Below are positions 44,400 to 55,432 of a stretch of DNA of 64,000 bases, in pieces. Origin of the DNA: Pollenia angustigena (taxonomy: Eukaryota > Arthropoda > Insecta > Diptera > Polleniidae). A program made the translations under genes and the position numbers. Where the stretch lies: positions 104,991,284-105,055,283 of the forward strand of contig OV884057.1 in assembly GCA_930367215.1 (NCBI GenBank), written 5' to 3'. The notes under the pieces are model-generated. The model saw only the letters and a program-made list of their open reading frames with translations, did not search any database and was not told the DNA's origin. How positions within the stretch are numbered: the stretch's first letter is position 1; every line of letters begins with the position of its first letter.

Positions 44400-45350
44400 G
44401 TTTTAGCAGAACTAAATTCTGTAGAGAATTTTTCGTAAATTGCGATATAGTAGTGAAATTTGTTTTGTAGTTTTACAGTGGAAGTTTGACATTGTGGTTT
44501 TTATTCCTTTAAAACTGTGACGTAAAAATTTTAAAACAGTAGCATTATTTGTTACGGTTTTAAGCGCACTAAACTGTTTTCCGTGAGGAGTTTTATATGG
44601 GACCTATGGTAAATTTCGACCTGTCTTTAGAAAATTTAACAGTGTGTTTTTAGTCCTTTTAAACTGTGGCATACTAAATGTTATTGCAGTAGCGTTATTT
44701 ATTACGGTTTTAGGCGTAGTGAACTGTTTTCCGAGAGTAGGCTTTAAATGGGGACTATGGCAAATTAGGGACCGATTTTCACGAAATTTGACAATATGAT
44801 TTCTATAGACTACAGTCATATATAACGAATTTGTGCAACACCTTATATCAATCCTTGCATTGTACCAGCAATTATAATAGTTTGTTAACAAAATTTTGTA
44901 ACTCTTATCCTACTTAACCGATTTTGCTGGTTTTTTATCCCAAACTGCTTAGCATAAACAGAAGCAATTTGACACCAACATGGTTTTTTTCATTTAAGTT
45001 TTTCGAAAGTGAGCCTTTTTTTAACAGACGGACATGGCTTATTCGACTTACTGCCTGTTCTTCTATTTCCAAACGAAGACTTCGTTCTCTTAACTTACAT
45101 TTAAAGCAAAAACAAATTATAAAATATTATTTTTGTTTTACATGTAAGCTAAGCGATAGAAGTCTTCTTTCGAAATCGTTGAGCAGGCCATTAAAATTAC
45201 TCAAGGAGCCAGAATATTTATTCGTTATGGGGTCTGAGATAAATAATAAAAAAGTTCTACAAGGATTGACAAACTTACAGCCGTACCTAAACAAGAGCGA
45301 AAGGCGGAACGTTTTCTTTCGCTTAGCTTTTAAGCTGATAAGCTACACAT
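44400..45350. repeat. Dispersed repeat with 150-bp units, copy 1
   Basis: Units containing GGTTTTAGGCG..TAAACTGTTTTCC and CTGTGACGTA blocks occur at 44500-44800, followed by ACCGATTTTGCTGG, AACAGACGGACATGGCTTA and TTATGGGGTCTGAGAT. The same order is seen at 52600-53575. The GACGGACATGGCT and TTTATGGGGTC words are familiar from dispersed fly repeats. This copy is interrupted at 45047-45190 by a small MITE. Confidence 0.6.
45047..45190. mobile_element. Small MITE related to 11869-11966
   Basis: It starts CTTACTGCCTGTTCTTCTAT and ends with a decayed complement (ATCGTTGAGCAGG). It sits exactly where the repeat at 53440 reads on without a break, which shows it as an insertion. An internal ACTTACAT/ATGTAAGCT pair strengthens the hairpin. 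Confidence 0.5.
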
Positions 45351-45559
45351 AAACAAGAGCGTCAACGTTGTGTCACGAACATTAGTGAAACCTTGCTTGT
45401 TTAATAAAGCCCACACAATAGAAAAAATGGAGAAAAAATCGCTAAATTCACTTTAAAACAACTAAATTGCCGTTACTTATCAACAATAGCGGCCAACTTC
45501 ACTATTAAACGCGCTGTCAAAATCGGATTTTCCAATTGCAAAGCGTTGACGCCGCAAAC

Positions 45560-45880
45560 ATTGTGGTTATAGTACGTTTCCACTTACATGTTTTGGGCCA
45601 CAAAATTAGTTTTGCAGCAAAACAAGTGTTTTGCTACTCAGAGTATGAAAACAAACAAAACATTTCGCAAACGTTTGCAAAAAGTTCAAAACTATTCAAA
45701 ATTTTTAAATTGTATTGTACATGAGCAAAACCAAAACAAAAACTTTTCAAGTGTCAAAGAGAGAAAACGAAACAATTGGCTTTCCACTCATCTGCATTTC
45801 TTAATTTACCGCTACAATCGTACATCTGATTACAAAACAGATAAAGAAACGTTTTGTTTTGAGTAATTGATTTAGTTCTT
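45560..45880 (+). repeat. AAAAC-rich dispersed repeat, copy 1
   Basis: It contains TAGTACGTTTCCACTTACAT, GTTTTGCTACTCAGAGTATG and GAGCAAAACCAAAACAAAAA. Related text in reverse lies at 53580-53910 and 54240-54305 (CATAGTGGAAACATAGTA). GTTTCCACT is probably near its terminus. The frames inside are not conserved proteins. Confidence 0.45.
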
Positions 45881-46098
45881 GTTGGTTTTTGTAGTGGCAT
45901 AACAAGAGTAAAATCCACAATGCCTCGTCCAAAAAATGATTTGTTACGTTATTTTTTATTCTTTTTTCTTTGAATTACTTTTTATTTAATTTAATTTGTT
46001 TTTTTTTTTTAATTACTATGGTAGTCAAAATAAACATTAATAAAAACAAAAAAAACCTAAAAATCTCTCTTTTTATTTTACTTAGAAACAAGTTAGAG

Positions 46099-46243
46099 TG
46101 TAAATTAAAACAATTTCTTTTGTTTTATTTCTATAGAAGGTGCAATCGAGTTGCACTCTTCACTGTGTTTATTTTTAATTGTTCTTAAATTATAAATTAT
46201 TCTACCTTATATACTACTTATGAGAATTTAGCTTAGCCTGTTC
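46099..46243 (-). repeat. 3' LTR of the 412-like element, truncated
   Basis: TGTAAATTAAAACAATTTCT to TTTAGCTTAGCCT matches 52166-52310 with very few changes, after which the two diverge. About 170 bp of the LTR (its U3 part) is missing here, apparently by deletion. Confidence 0.8.
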
Positions 46244-46402
46244 ATATAACAAAATTTTGTTCTATGGACATTCTTTTACAACAATTTGAGGTTTTTATTA
46301 GTAGTTTTTAAAAATTTATTTTAATTGTTTTATTACAATTTATTATTTTATTAAATTTTTTTTTTTTTTTAACTTAATTTTAATTTTATTATTTATTTTA
46401 TT

Positions 46403-46855
46403 TTAGCCAGTATGATATAACTTAATTCTATTTTTATGAACTATTTGTTCTTTTTTTGTTTTATTATCTACTATGGTTATATTATTTCTTATATCTATTT
46501 TCTTAATTTTATATGGTCCCTTATATTGGTTATCTAACTTATGTCCTGCTTCATTTTTTAGTAAAACTAAATCTCCTATTTTAAAATTATGGTCTATTAT
46601 TTTCCTATCATAATTAAGTTTTTGCTTATTTTTATTTCTGTCTAATAATATTTTGGCCCTCTTATATGCTACTTCTAACCTAAATTTTGCTTCTTTGGCA
46701 AAGTCATCTATATTATATAGTGGAATTTGTTGAAATTTATTTGGAAGTTTTGAAAAAACTAATTCATATGGACAGTAATTATGCACTGTTGAAGGTGTTG
46801 TGCTAAAACAGTATGTGAAGTATTTTAACCATTCATCCCAGTCTGTTTTGTCCAC
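46403..46855 (-). pseudogene. 412-like integrase, C-terminal part
   Basis: The frame reads DKTDWDEWLKYFTYCFSTTP, CPYELVFSKLPN, then NRNKNKQKLNYDRK and a GPY-like end (YKGPYKIKKIDI). This is the end of the integrase core and the C-terminal domain of the Ty3/Gypsy type. It is separated by a frameshift from the main pol frame that stops at 46942. Confidence 0.82.
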
Positions 46856-46941
46856 TGAAATATAAGAACGTACATATTCATTAAAGGTCCTATGACTTCT
46901 TTCTATTGTTCCTAATGTTTGATGATGGTAAGCTGTTGAAG

Positions 46942-48693
46942 TTAGTTTTCAATTTTTAATAAATCACAAATTTCCGATAGGATAGAATTTTTATATTCTG
47001 TTCCCATGTCCGAAATGAACGTCTTCATCGGACCATAGGTAAGTATAAAATTAGCAAATATAGCCTTAGCTATTGTTTTAGCGCTTTTGTCTGGTATTGG
47101 TATAGTTACTAAGTATTTAGTCAAATCACATATTATCGTGATTGCATATTCATTTCCATAAATTGATTTTGGAAATGGACCTATTGTGTCTACATACACC
47201 GTGTCAAATGGTTTATTTGGTGTTTCTGTAATGGTCATTGGACTTTTCAAATGTTTAGTTGTCTTTGTTGTTTGACATTTATGACATGATTTTACATATT
47301 TAGATATGTCTTTCGACATATTTTTCCAGTAGTAGTATCTTTTAATTTTCTGTATTGTTCTATATGTTCCACAATGTCCACCTTCTATGAGATCATCGTG
47401 ATGTTTCAGCATTATATCGAGAATTTCCTTGGCATTCTTACTATCTAGTTGGGTCACCTCATTTAGTAGCGCTACTTTAATTTTATTCAAAAATTTATTG
47501 CCCATATTTTTGAATTCATTTAAAGAGATAAATTCAAAAATTTTCTCACTAGGTGCCACTTGTAATTTATAAATATTATGTTTACCGGCCACATTTTCGA
47601 GCCTAGAGAAAAATTGTCCTAAGTCAAAGTTCTCGTTAGTTAACAAATCTTTAATTTGTATATATGTTACTATGGATTTACCTCGTTTGATATAACATCT
47701 CCCGGGGGAAATCTTGAGTTTATAGTATTTTCTGACGTCAGAGTTTGTTAAGGGTACATATATACTGGGCTTATCTTTACTAGAATTATTGTTATGCTGT
47801 TTATTAGAACTACTGATTTTTTCTCCTTTATTGGCCATCGATCGAGTCGTGACTCTTAATACTGAAGAAACTTTTTGATTCATGTCTTTGAAATCATTTA
47901 TAGTTATACGCGATAGTGCGTCTGCAACGTAATTATCTTTTCCCGTAAGATATTCAACAGTAAAATCATACTCCTCCAAGTCGAGTCTCATCCTCGTTAA
48001 TTTTGAGCTTGGATTTTTCATTGAAAATAAATAAGAAAGTGGTCTGTGATCACTGCGAACCAAAAACTTTTTCCCATAAATGTATGGTTTGAAATGCGTT
48101 ATGGCCCAATGTATGGCAGTTAGTTCTTGTTCAATGGTTGACTTATTACTCTCGCCTTTGGTAAACGTTTTTGATGCATATGCAACTGGTAAATATTTTC
48201 CTTCATGTTCTTGTGTTAGAACTGCGCCGCAAGCATATTTGCTTGCATCTGTTATTATACAAAATTCCTTTGTGAAGTCTGGGTATTGTAGTAGTGTTGG
48301 GCTCATTAATGCTTTCTTTAAATGTTTAAACGCGATATCACAATCATTACTCCATTCGAAGGGTACACCTTTCTTGGACAATCTTGTTATATGCCTCCAG
48401 TGTTCTGAGAAGTTTGGAATAAACCTTCGATAATAATTACAAAAAGCTACAAATCTTTTAGCACTATCAGCATCTTTTGGGGCTGGATAATTTTCAATTA
48501 TCGAAAATTTACTATCAGCTGGGAGTATTCCCTTGTTAGTACACTTATGTCCAAGGAAGGTTACTTCCTTCATAAAGAATGAGCATATTTCGGGGTGTAA
48601 TTTAAGATTGTGCTTCCTGCATAATTCGAAAACATTTTTTAAATTAGAAAGCATGTGCTTTTCTGAGCAACCTAACACAACCAAGTCATCCAT
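46942..48693 (-). pseudogene. 412-like pol: RT end, RNase H, integrase
   Basis: The 583-codon open stretch begins inside the YMDD box of RT (MDDLVVLGCSEKHML). It continues with CSFFMKEVTFLGHKC, RFVAFCNYYRRFIPNFS, RNase H (CIITDASKYACGAVLTQE, STIEQELTAIHWAI, VRSDHRPLSYLFSM, GKDNYVADALSRITI), then VTTRSM, the zinc finger (C-x2-C in CHKCQ) and the integrase core (VYVDTIGPFP, FISDMGTEYKN). Wording such as NPSSKLTR and YVADALSRIT is typical of the 412/mdg1 lineage. It ends by frameshift before the integrase Glu. Confidence 0.88.
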
Positions 48694-48714
48694 ATAAAGG
48701 AATGCCTGGTCTGG

Positions 48715-49044
48715 TCACAAACCACTAAAAGCGAGGGTCATCATTCTTTGAAAAGAATTAGGGGCTATTTTTAAACCATAGGGCAATCTAGTAAACCTAT
48801 AAGATCCATTTGTTGTTGAAAATGAAGTCAGATCTCTAGAGTTTATCTCCAATCCAATTTGATGAAATCCAGACATCAGATCCAGACATGAGAAATACTT
48901 TGCTCTGCCGAGTTGGTCTAGAATGTCATCTATTCTCGGTAATGGAAATTTGTCTGCCATTAATTTCTTATTTAGCTGTCTATAATCTACTACTGGTCTC
49001 CATCTTTTTGTCCCTGAATTTGGAAGTGACTTTTTTGGTACCAA
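48715..49044 (-). pseudogene. 412-like RT, N-terminal half
   Basis: The frame has MVPKKSLPNSGTKRWRPVVD, KFPLPRIDDILDQL, YFSCLDLMSGFHQIGL (first catalytic Asp) and TRLPYGLKIAPNSFQRMM. A TGA at 48713-48715, a few codons before AFLYMDDL, stops it. The next frame starts within the catalytic MDD. One base change would explain the break. Confidence 0.85.
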
Positions 49045-49276
49045 CAGAATTGGGCTGTTGTACTCAGAACTTGATGGTTCAACTATTTTATCGTCTATTA
49101 GGTTTTTAACCTGCCTATCTATTTCCTCTTTGTGTGCATGTGGTATACGGTAGTTCTTGATGTATACCGGTTGTAAATCCTTTACTCTCGATTTTTGTTC
49201 ATAAAAATTTTTAGTTGTGATTGCTTCTGATTCTAAACCGAAAATATCGTTGTATGAGGCACAAAGCTCAGTTAAG

Positions 49277-49985
49277 TTAAGGTAAGTTAAGTGCGGGAAA
49301 AATTTCCTGCAAAATTTTTAATATTTCTGATTTTCTGTCTAGATTTTTAGTTGGATTTCTTTCTATTATATCATATTCGAAAAGGTGTTCGGTTTTTATT
49401 TTACTTTTATTAACTGTTGTTATAGTGTTATTTGTATTTAGAATACGAATAAATGCTTTATTAGATTTTACCAATGTGTTTGCAATGAAAACACCTGGCT
49501 CAAGCTCTTGATTTGGAATTAGTATTTCATTATCGCAGTTAATAAAATTAACTTGCCGTATTACTTCGGATCTTGGTGGTAAAATAATATCATCGCAGTT
49601 ATTCGTAATCGGTATTTCTATTGATTGTGGTATATTAAAGGGGCGTAGGATAAGGTAATCATTATTTTCATTGAAATCTAATATACAATTGTATTTTTTA
49701 ATGAAATCCATTCCAATGATTCCGTCACATGGTATTGGAAAATCATTTTGTACTACTTGGAAGTTATGGGGTATCAAGAAATTCTTAAATTTTAAATCGA
49801 AAAATGTATTACCTATTGATTTAATTTTACCTTGTCCTATTCCAGTCAATGTGGTTGTTTTGTTAATATTTATTTGGTTTAGTTTGAAATGTGTTTTTTT
49901 TATTAGTGAAATGTCAGCTCCTGTGTCTAGTAGTAGTTTTACTGTGGTGTTAGTTTTATCTATTTGAATATTAATGAAGAAACAA
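49277..49985 (-). pseudogene. 412-like protease region
   Basis: On the minus strand, LLLDTGADISLI (about 49945-49905) is the retropepsin active site. It is followed by TGIGQGKIKSIGNTF, IPCDGIIGMDFIKKYNCILD (the ILG-type flap partner) and a long tail to 49277. The protease would process Gag-Pol. The boundary with the RT frame lies near 49100-49270. Confidence 0.8.
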
Positions 49986-50039
49986 AAACTGAGGTTCAGA
50001 TTATATACATTATTATTTACTGAGTTTCTCTTAGGGGAT

Positions 50040-51135
50040 GATTCGAGTTTTCCGAATCATTTTCATTGGAGTCTGTTGATCTGACGTAGTTTCTAGTTCT
50101 AGGATTGTTATTGTACCTTTGTTGGCTTCTGTTGTTGAAGTTATTCCTATTAGTATTATTACTATTGTTGGTGTTATTATTGTCGTTATTATATCGTGGA
50201 TAATTTTTTCTTTTATTAAATTTTACATAAATTCATTGGAAATTGTTGTTTTTTTTCTGTCCAAAATATAATATGGCATTTTGTTGCCCAGTTGCCTCTG
50301 TGCAACTATTTATAAATTTACCAACAGCTTCATTCAAACTGTTAAATTGTCCTGCCTCCATGATAAGTTTTACTTTATCAAGGGTGCAGTTTTTAGTAAG
50401 TGCTTTTACAGCAACTTGCGTCGAGTATTTGGTTGCTAATTGGTATGGCAAACCATCTGAGATATATGCATTTTCTAAGGATTTTGCTAGGTTTTCTATT
50501 TCGTTACAATAAGCGTTTGGTGTTTTATTGAATTGTTTTGTCTCATTATTTTTGCAGAAAGGACTTCAACAGATTCGCTTTTTACGCTAACTTTGAGTTT
50601 GGTTATTATATCTGATATGTTTGATTCATTAGTTATTAATTTGGGTTTTATTAAGGATACTGCAGCTAACTCATGTTGACCCTTTATTGTATCAACTAAA
50701 TTTAATGAATCGATAAAGGATGTCAGATTTTCAGGCTTCCCATCGAAGTCTGTAATTAGCTTGGAAGCTGTATTGAGAAATTCAACGATTGTTTGGGTCA
50801 TTGTGTCTGTTGTCGATGGTATAGTGAAGTTGTAAGGTTCACTTTCGTGTATTGAATTAGGTAATTCTATTGTTATAGCCTTTTTTGCTGCTATTTTTGT
50901 AATTTTATTTTTTAAATCTAAAAAAAATGCATCTGCTGCAGCTTGATGTGATAATGTAAGTTTGTTATAATAAACGTTAAATAAAACTCGTATTTTCTCG
51001 AGATTTTTTAAAAAGGTTATTAAAATGAAGTCTTATTGTTTCTTCTCTGATAGGTCTATCAACATTTAGGCATTTGTATGTACGTTCGAATTCTTCCTTA
51101 ATTTTCTGGCTTTGTTTACAATTTGGTTCCATTCC
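50040..51135 (-). pseudogene. 412-like Gag, broken into several frames
   Basis: A start MEPNCKQSQKIKEEFERTYK is at about 51134. Further pieces are TQTIVEFLNTASKLITDFDG (50798 on), LATKYSTQVAVKALTKNCTL (50440 on), and an Asn/Arg-rich C terminus (NNRNNFNNRSQQRYNNNP, about 50190-50090) of the kind seen in 412/mdg1 Gag instead of zinc knuckles. At least three frameshifts separate the pieces. Confidence 0.75.
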
Positions 51136-52165
51136 ATTTAAGTGCTCTATTTATTATTTGTTATTATTATATTTTTATATTTTCTTTGATTTTTTTTTCT
51201 TTCCTATACTTTATCTAAGTCATTTGCTCGACTTACATATTTTCTCTTAAGCGATTTCTTATGAAGTAGGTAAAATTTTAAAAGTAAGTCTACTGTACTA
51301 ATAATTATATGTAGCTATAAGGAAAAGTGTCCACAACGAATCAATTTGTTCAGTATGATCTATAATTTCTACGTTATTCACTACATTTGCGTTCGGGTTT
51401 TCTATCTTAGAGTTAGGTTTTCCCATTGTAATATTTTCTATATCTATATTTATATCTAATTTAATTTTTTGTTTGTTTTTATTTTCTACCTTATTGAGCG
51501 TATTGTTTCCTCTTCTATTCTAGGTGCTGTAGCATCTTCTTCTGTAGGTTTTCCTATCAGTTTCCAGTATTGATGATGAAGAATTTACAATTATAAATAT
51601 ATTTAAGATTATATTGTTATATTTTTATTTATTTCTACGTTGTCATTACTTGAGACATATAAATAGTTTTATATATATATATATATATTTTTTTTTTAAT
51701 TGGTAAAAGAGAGAAAAAAAAATTTTTGTCAACGGCGGTTAACGCCTACCGACCTATGAGTTCACTCTAGGTGCACTTCATTTAATTTTAAGGTTAGTTA
51801 TTTTTAATTTAATCAGCTGCTCCAACTCATTTATATTGAGTTTTGTGGCGTCTTTCCAGCTGGGTTGGGGTTGTCTGTTTACTTCCATAATTGGCAAATG
51901 ATTCCTTAGATGAGCTTGGATACTCTTCAAAAATTTATCTTGAAGGGTCTTCTTGTTAATTGTTGTTTCTCTTCCATTCCAAGGTCAATAGCTGTGGACC
52001 TTCATCTGGCGGAGACTTGGTTGTCCGCCAGGAATTGGTTAAAATTGAATATTTTTCCACTTTGGGTGCTTTATAATGTAGCACTCCAAAGGACTGGCAG
52101 ATATATTTAATAATTTTGCTTTGGGTGCTTTATATTTGAGCACTCCAAAACTGGCAGGATCACCA
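51136..52165 (-). other. 412-like 5' leader and primer-binding region
   Basis: On the minus strand the leader starts right after the LTR with TGGTGATCCTGCCAG, the likely primer-binding site. A 60-65 bp block, GGTGCTTTATA...GCACTCCAAA...CTGGCAG, is present twice (52066-52107 and 52127-52158), so the putative site is partly duplicated. A (TA)n run lies at 51671-51690. No gene is seen. Confidence 0.6.
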
Positions 52166-52481
52166 TGTAAATTAAAACAATTTCTTTTGTTTTATTTCTA
52201 TAGAAGGTGCAATCGAGTTGCACTCTTCACTGTGTTTATTTTTAATTGTTCTTAAATTATAAATTAATCTACCTTATATACTACTTATTAGAATTTAGCT
52301 TAGCCTAATAATAATACATGTTTGTGTGTATTTTATATATTTTCCCACGTTGGAAACAAATGGGTTTCAAATAACTTTTCACAATTTAGCATGAGTGCAT
52401 TAAGTGTGACATACGATATTTGGATGTCAGTCACTTAGAGTAATGAATTCATCATTACTAAAATAATGCAATCATGCTACA
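52166..52481 (-). repeat. 5' LTR of the 412-like element, complete
   Basis: On the minus strand it is TGTAGCATGATTGC ... TTTAATTTACA, 316 bp, with TG/CA ends and AGAG just outside. A TATATAAGG box lies about 45 bp before an apparent R/U5 region. Confidence 0.82.
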
Positions 52482-52607
52482 AGAGTGGTATATTCGGCTG
52501 TGCCGAATCTTCGATACCCTCCACCGACAGTTCGAATGTTTAAGGAGTAATATCTGTATGATGTCTATTTATTATTATCTTAAACTAAGACGATTTGTTA
52601 TTCATTA
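52482..52607 (-). repeat. Muscoid dispersed repeat, copy cut by the 412-like element
   Basis: It is the reverse complement of 30290-30402 and continues AACAAGTTAGAG at 46087-46098, on the other side of the 412-like insertion. Confidence 0.65.
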
Positions 52608-53575
52608 TTGTTTTAGGCGACTAAACTGTTTTCTGGTAGTAGGGTTTATATGGGGCCTAGGGTAAACTATGGACCGATCATTACGAAATTTCACAGCGTC
52701 ATTTCTAGTCCTTTAAAACTGCGACGTACCAATTTCTGTTATGATAGCATTATTAATTATGGTTTTAGGTGTACTAAACTGTTTTAGGGGAGTAGGGTTT
52801 CTATGGGGCCTAGGGTAAATTAAGTACCGATCTTTACGAAATTTCACAGTATCAAATATAGTCCTATAAAACTGTGACGAGCCAAAATTTGTTATGATTG
52901 CATTATGTTCTACGGTTTTAGGCGTACTAAACTCTTTTCCGGTAGTAGAGTTTATATGGGGCCTAAGGTAAATTATGGACCGATCGTCACGAAATTTCGC
53001 AGTGTTATTTTTAGTCCTAAAAAACTGTGACGTACCAAATTTTGTTACGCTAGCGTTATTTTTTACGGTTTTAGGCGTACTAAACTGTTTTCCGGAAGTA
53101 GTGTTTATATGGGGTCTAAGGTAAATTATGGACGGATTTTCACGCAATTTAACAACGTGATTTCCAGTCAAATAAAACAAATTTTTGCAAAATCTTATCT
53201 CATTCCGTGCCTTTTTCCAGCATTTATGTTATTTTTTGTAACAAAATTATCAATTTTTTTAGGTGGTGGTTCCACATTTTGATTCATAGATCTGGTCCTA
53301 CTGAACCGATTTTGCTGGATTTCAATCCCAAACTGCTTAGGATAACACCAAGCAATTTGGCGTCAAGTTTTTTCATTTCTTTTGAGTTGTTCGAAAGTGA
53401 GCGTGTTTTCAACAGACGGACAGACGGACATGGCTTAATCGACTTAGAATTATTCAAGGACCCAGAATATATATACTTTATGGGGTCTGAGATGAATAGT
53501 AAAAAAGTTTCACACGGAATGACAAACTTAATATACCCTCTTCACAACTAATTGTGGTGGAGGGTATAGCAATAG
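52608..53575. repeat. 153-bp tandem repeat (3.7 copies) and dispersed-repeat tail
   Basis: Units begin with GGTTTTAGGCGTACTAAACT or a variant at about 52607, 52759, 52913 and 53066. Each includes TATATGGGGCCTAAGGTAAA, GGACCGATC..CACGAAATTT and CTGTGACGTACCAA. After the fourth, partial, unit comes the tail with ACCGATTTTGCTGG, GACAGACGGACATGGCTTAA, CTTTATGGGGTCTGAGATGA and GGTGGAGGGTATAGC. The same family is at 44400-45350. Confidence 0.75.
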
Positions 53576-54310
53576 TAGTGAGTAAATCAATTACCAAACG
53601 TTTGTCAAACGTTTTTTCTCTGAATGTTTCAATATTGTTCTTACTATTTTATTTTCCAGCTGTGTAAGTTTATATTAATGTACAATTTGCGCTCAAGAGC
53701 ATAAATAATACAAAACAAAATCGCACAATCATTCTCATTGTTTTGGTTTTGTTTTTGTTTTACTCACTGCAAAGAACAAAACAAAACGAAAGCAAACGTT
53801 TCGTTTTGTTTGTTTTCGTACTCTGTTGCTACTTGTTTTCCCAAACATTTTTCATGTTCAAAAAACTCAAACAAAAACTAGTTTTGCTCCAAAACATGTC
53901 AAAAGTCAGGAATACAACTCTAGTTATCAATTATTGGTGATTGACTATTTCGAAAAAGTGACATATTTACCAAAATAATCAGACTTATTAAATAGGTTTA
54001 TGCAACTCTCCAGCTGATTTATATTTTTGCAGCGTAAAAATAATAAAATAAAAAGGTTGTAAATTATGTGCTTTTATATACGTTCATATGTATATGTACG
54101 TATATCTGTGTATTAAAAAAACAAACAAGGAAATTTCATGTTAAATAAAAATATTTTTTTTTTCAACACATATTTTTTTTGCTTTCATGCTTTTTTACAA
54201 CATAAATGTCAAATAGATTACAAAAATTCGAAAACCAAAACCAGTTTTACATAATGGAAACACTTTGCTCAAAACAAGTTGTTTTGCTCATAGTGGAAAC
54301 ATAGTAATTT
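53576..54310 (-). repeat. AAAAC-rich dispersed repeat, copy 2
   Basis: Reverse-oriented relatives of 45560-45880 occur at 53730-53910, and a terminus-like GAGCAAAAC..TAGTGGAAACATAG is at 54280-54305. No protein is recognised. Confidence 0.4.
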
Positions 54311-54571
54311 TCATCCAAAAGATTATTTCAAATTGTATATTTTTAGGAAAGAACACCAAAAACTCAATACCGGTATTTAAAAGTGAAATTGTGGCAACTT
54401 TAGAAACGATTTTTGGCAGCTGATTTAATAGTCACATTTTCCAGCTTATTCTTCCTCTTTTTAGCACTAGCTACATACATATATAGCACTAGCAAAGAGT
54501 TATTCACACTTTTTGTAGTTTAAACTTTTTAGCATAGCTAGTACTGAAAAGTAAAAGCTAGTGCTAGTACT

Positions 54572-54968
54572 GGTGCCGTATAATAAAGCCATTGGAAATA
54601 AAGCCATATGGCCTTATTTCTTAATCCATGGAGTCTTTAGTTAGCGAACCCGTATTTGTTATACCATAGAGGAGAAAATCCCTGCGCCCGTCCAAAGGCC
54701 GGCTATACTTTGAAGTTTGTTAACATGTTGTGGCGGGCACGCCGCGCGCGCCACGATCGCCCGGCGGACGCACTCTTCCTTCCACCTACTGTACCATATT
54801 TTTTCAACACTTGACAATGGCAACTCATTCTTTTGGCAATTTGTAACCATGACAATTACACTGTTATGGCGTTATTTCCACTTTGGTTACTAAGCGATTA
54901 TGGTGTTATTGCACTTAGATGGTGGTAATAAAGATGAATGAATTGAGCTTTGGCTTTATTACACGGCA
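54572..54968. mobile_element. 397-bp TIR element with a GC-rich core
   Basis: The ends GGTGCCGTATAATAAAGCC and, reverse-complemented, GGTGCCGTGTAATAAAGCC differ by one base. The flanks CTAGTACT and TTAGTACT suggest a 7-8 bp target duplication, offset by two bases at the right end. The core at 54725-54778 is far richer in G+C than anything nearby (GGCGGGCACGCCGCGCGCGC). A 63-codon minus-strand frame crosses it (54850-54659, with KIWYSRWKEECVRRAIVARA), whose family I do not recognise. Confidence 0.6.
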
Positions 54969-55432
54969 CCGTTAGTACTTACATTGTACTACATATGTAT
55001 TAAAGTTACTATTAAACTTACTTTGAACCTTTTTAAGCATTTGGACTTATTAGAAATCATTCTTTGTAGATAATTTTAATGGCAGACCCAAATTTCTCTT
55101 TATTTCTATTAAGAGTTTTCTTTTGTAAATGGCTAAGTTATTCATCGTAAAACAAACTACAGCCCGTTTCATTTGCCACAAAATGGGTCAACTAAAAAAA
55201 CAGTATTCCATATATATTTTTAGATAAACATTTTATTTTATTTAAATGTTCGTTAAAGTTTTTGTAAAAGAACATTTTCAGTGGATGCTCTGCTTGATAT
55301 TTTAGTAAATAGATATTTTAGTCAATATTCCAAAGTTGTCAAGGTATTAACGCTTTAAGATTAACGATTACAATAATGTATTTAAAAACCAAATAATAAT
55401 ATTTTTATAAAAAAATATAAAAATAAACTTAC

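Larger units (their letters stand above)
46099..52481 (-). mobile_element. 412/mdg1-type LTR retrotransposon
   Basis: This 6,383-bp element lies on the minus strand with a 4-bp target duplication AGAG (46095-46098, 52482-52485). The flanks join into one copy of the muscoid repeat (AACAAGTTAGAG|TGGTATATTCGG). The full 5' LTR is at 52166-52481 and a truncated 3' LTR at 46099-46243. Between them are gag (about 51135-50040), protease, RT, RNase H and integrase, in 412-like order and wording (for example SKLTRMRLDLEEYDFTVEY). A stop in RT and several frameshifts make it inactive. No envelope frame was seen. Confidence 0.88.

Noticed and set aside
48080..48433. 117-codon plus-strand frame
   Set aside because: It is an antisense shadow of the 412-like RNase H.
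52713..53180. 155-codon minus-strand open frame as a protein gene
   Set aside because: It is periodic with the 153-bp DNA repeat, has no start context or family resemblance, and the units vary as DNA rather than as codons.
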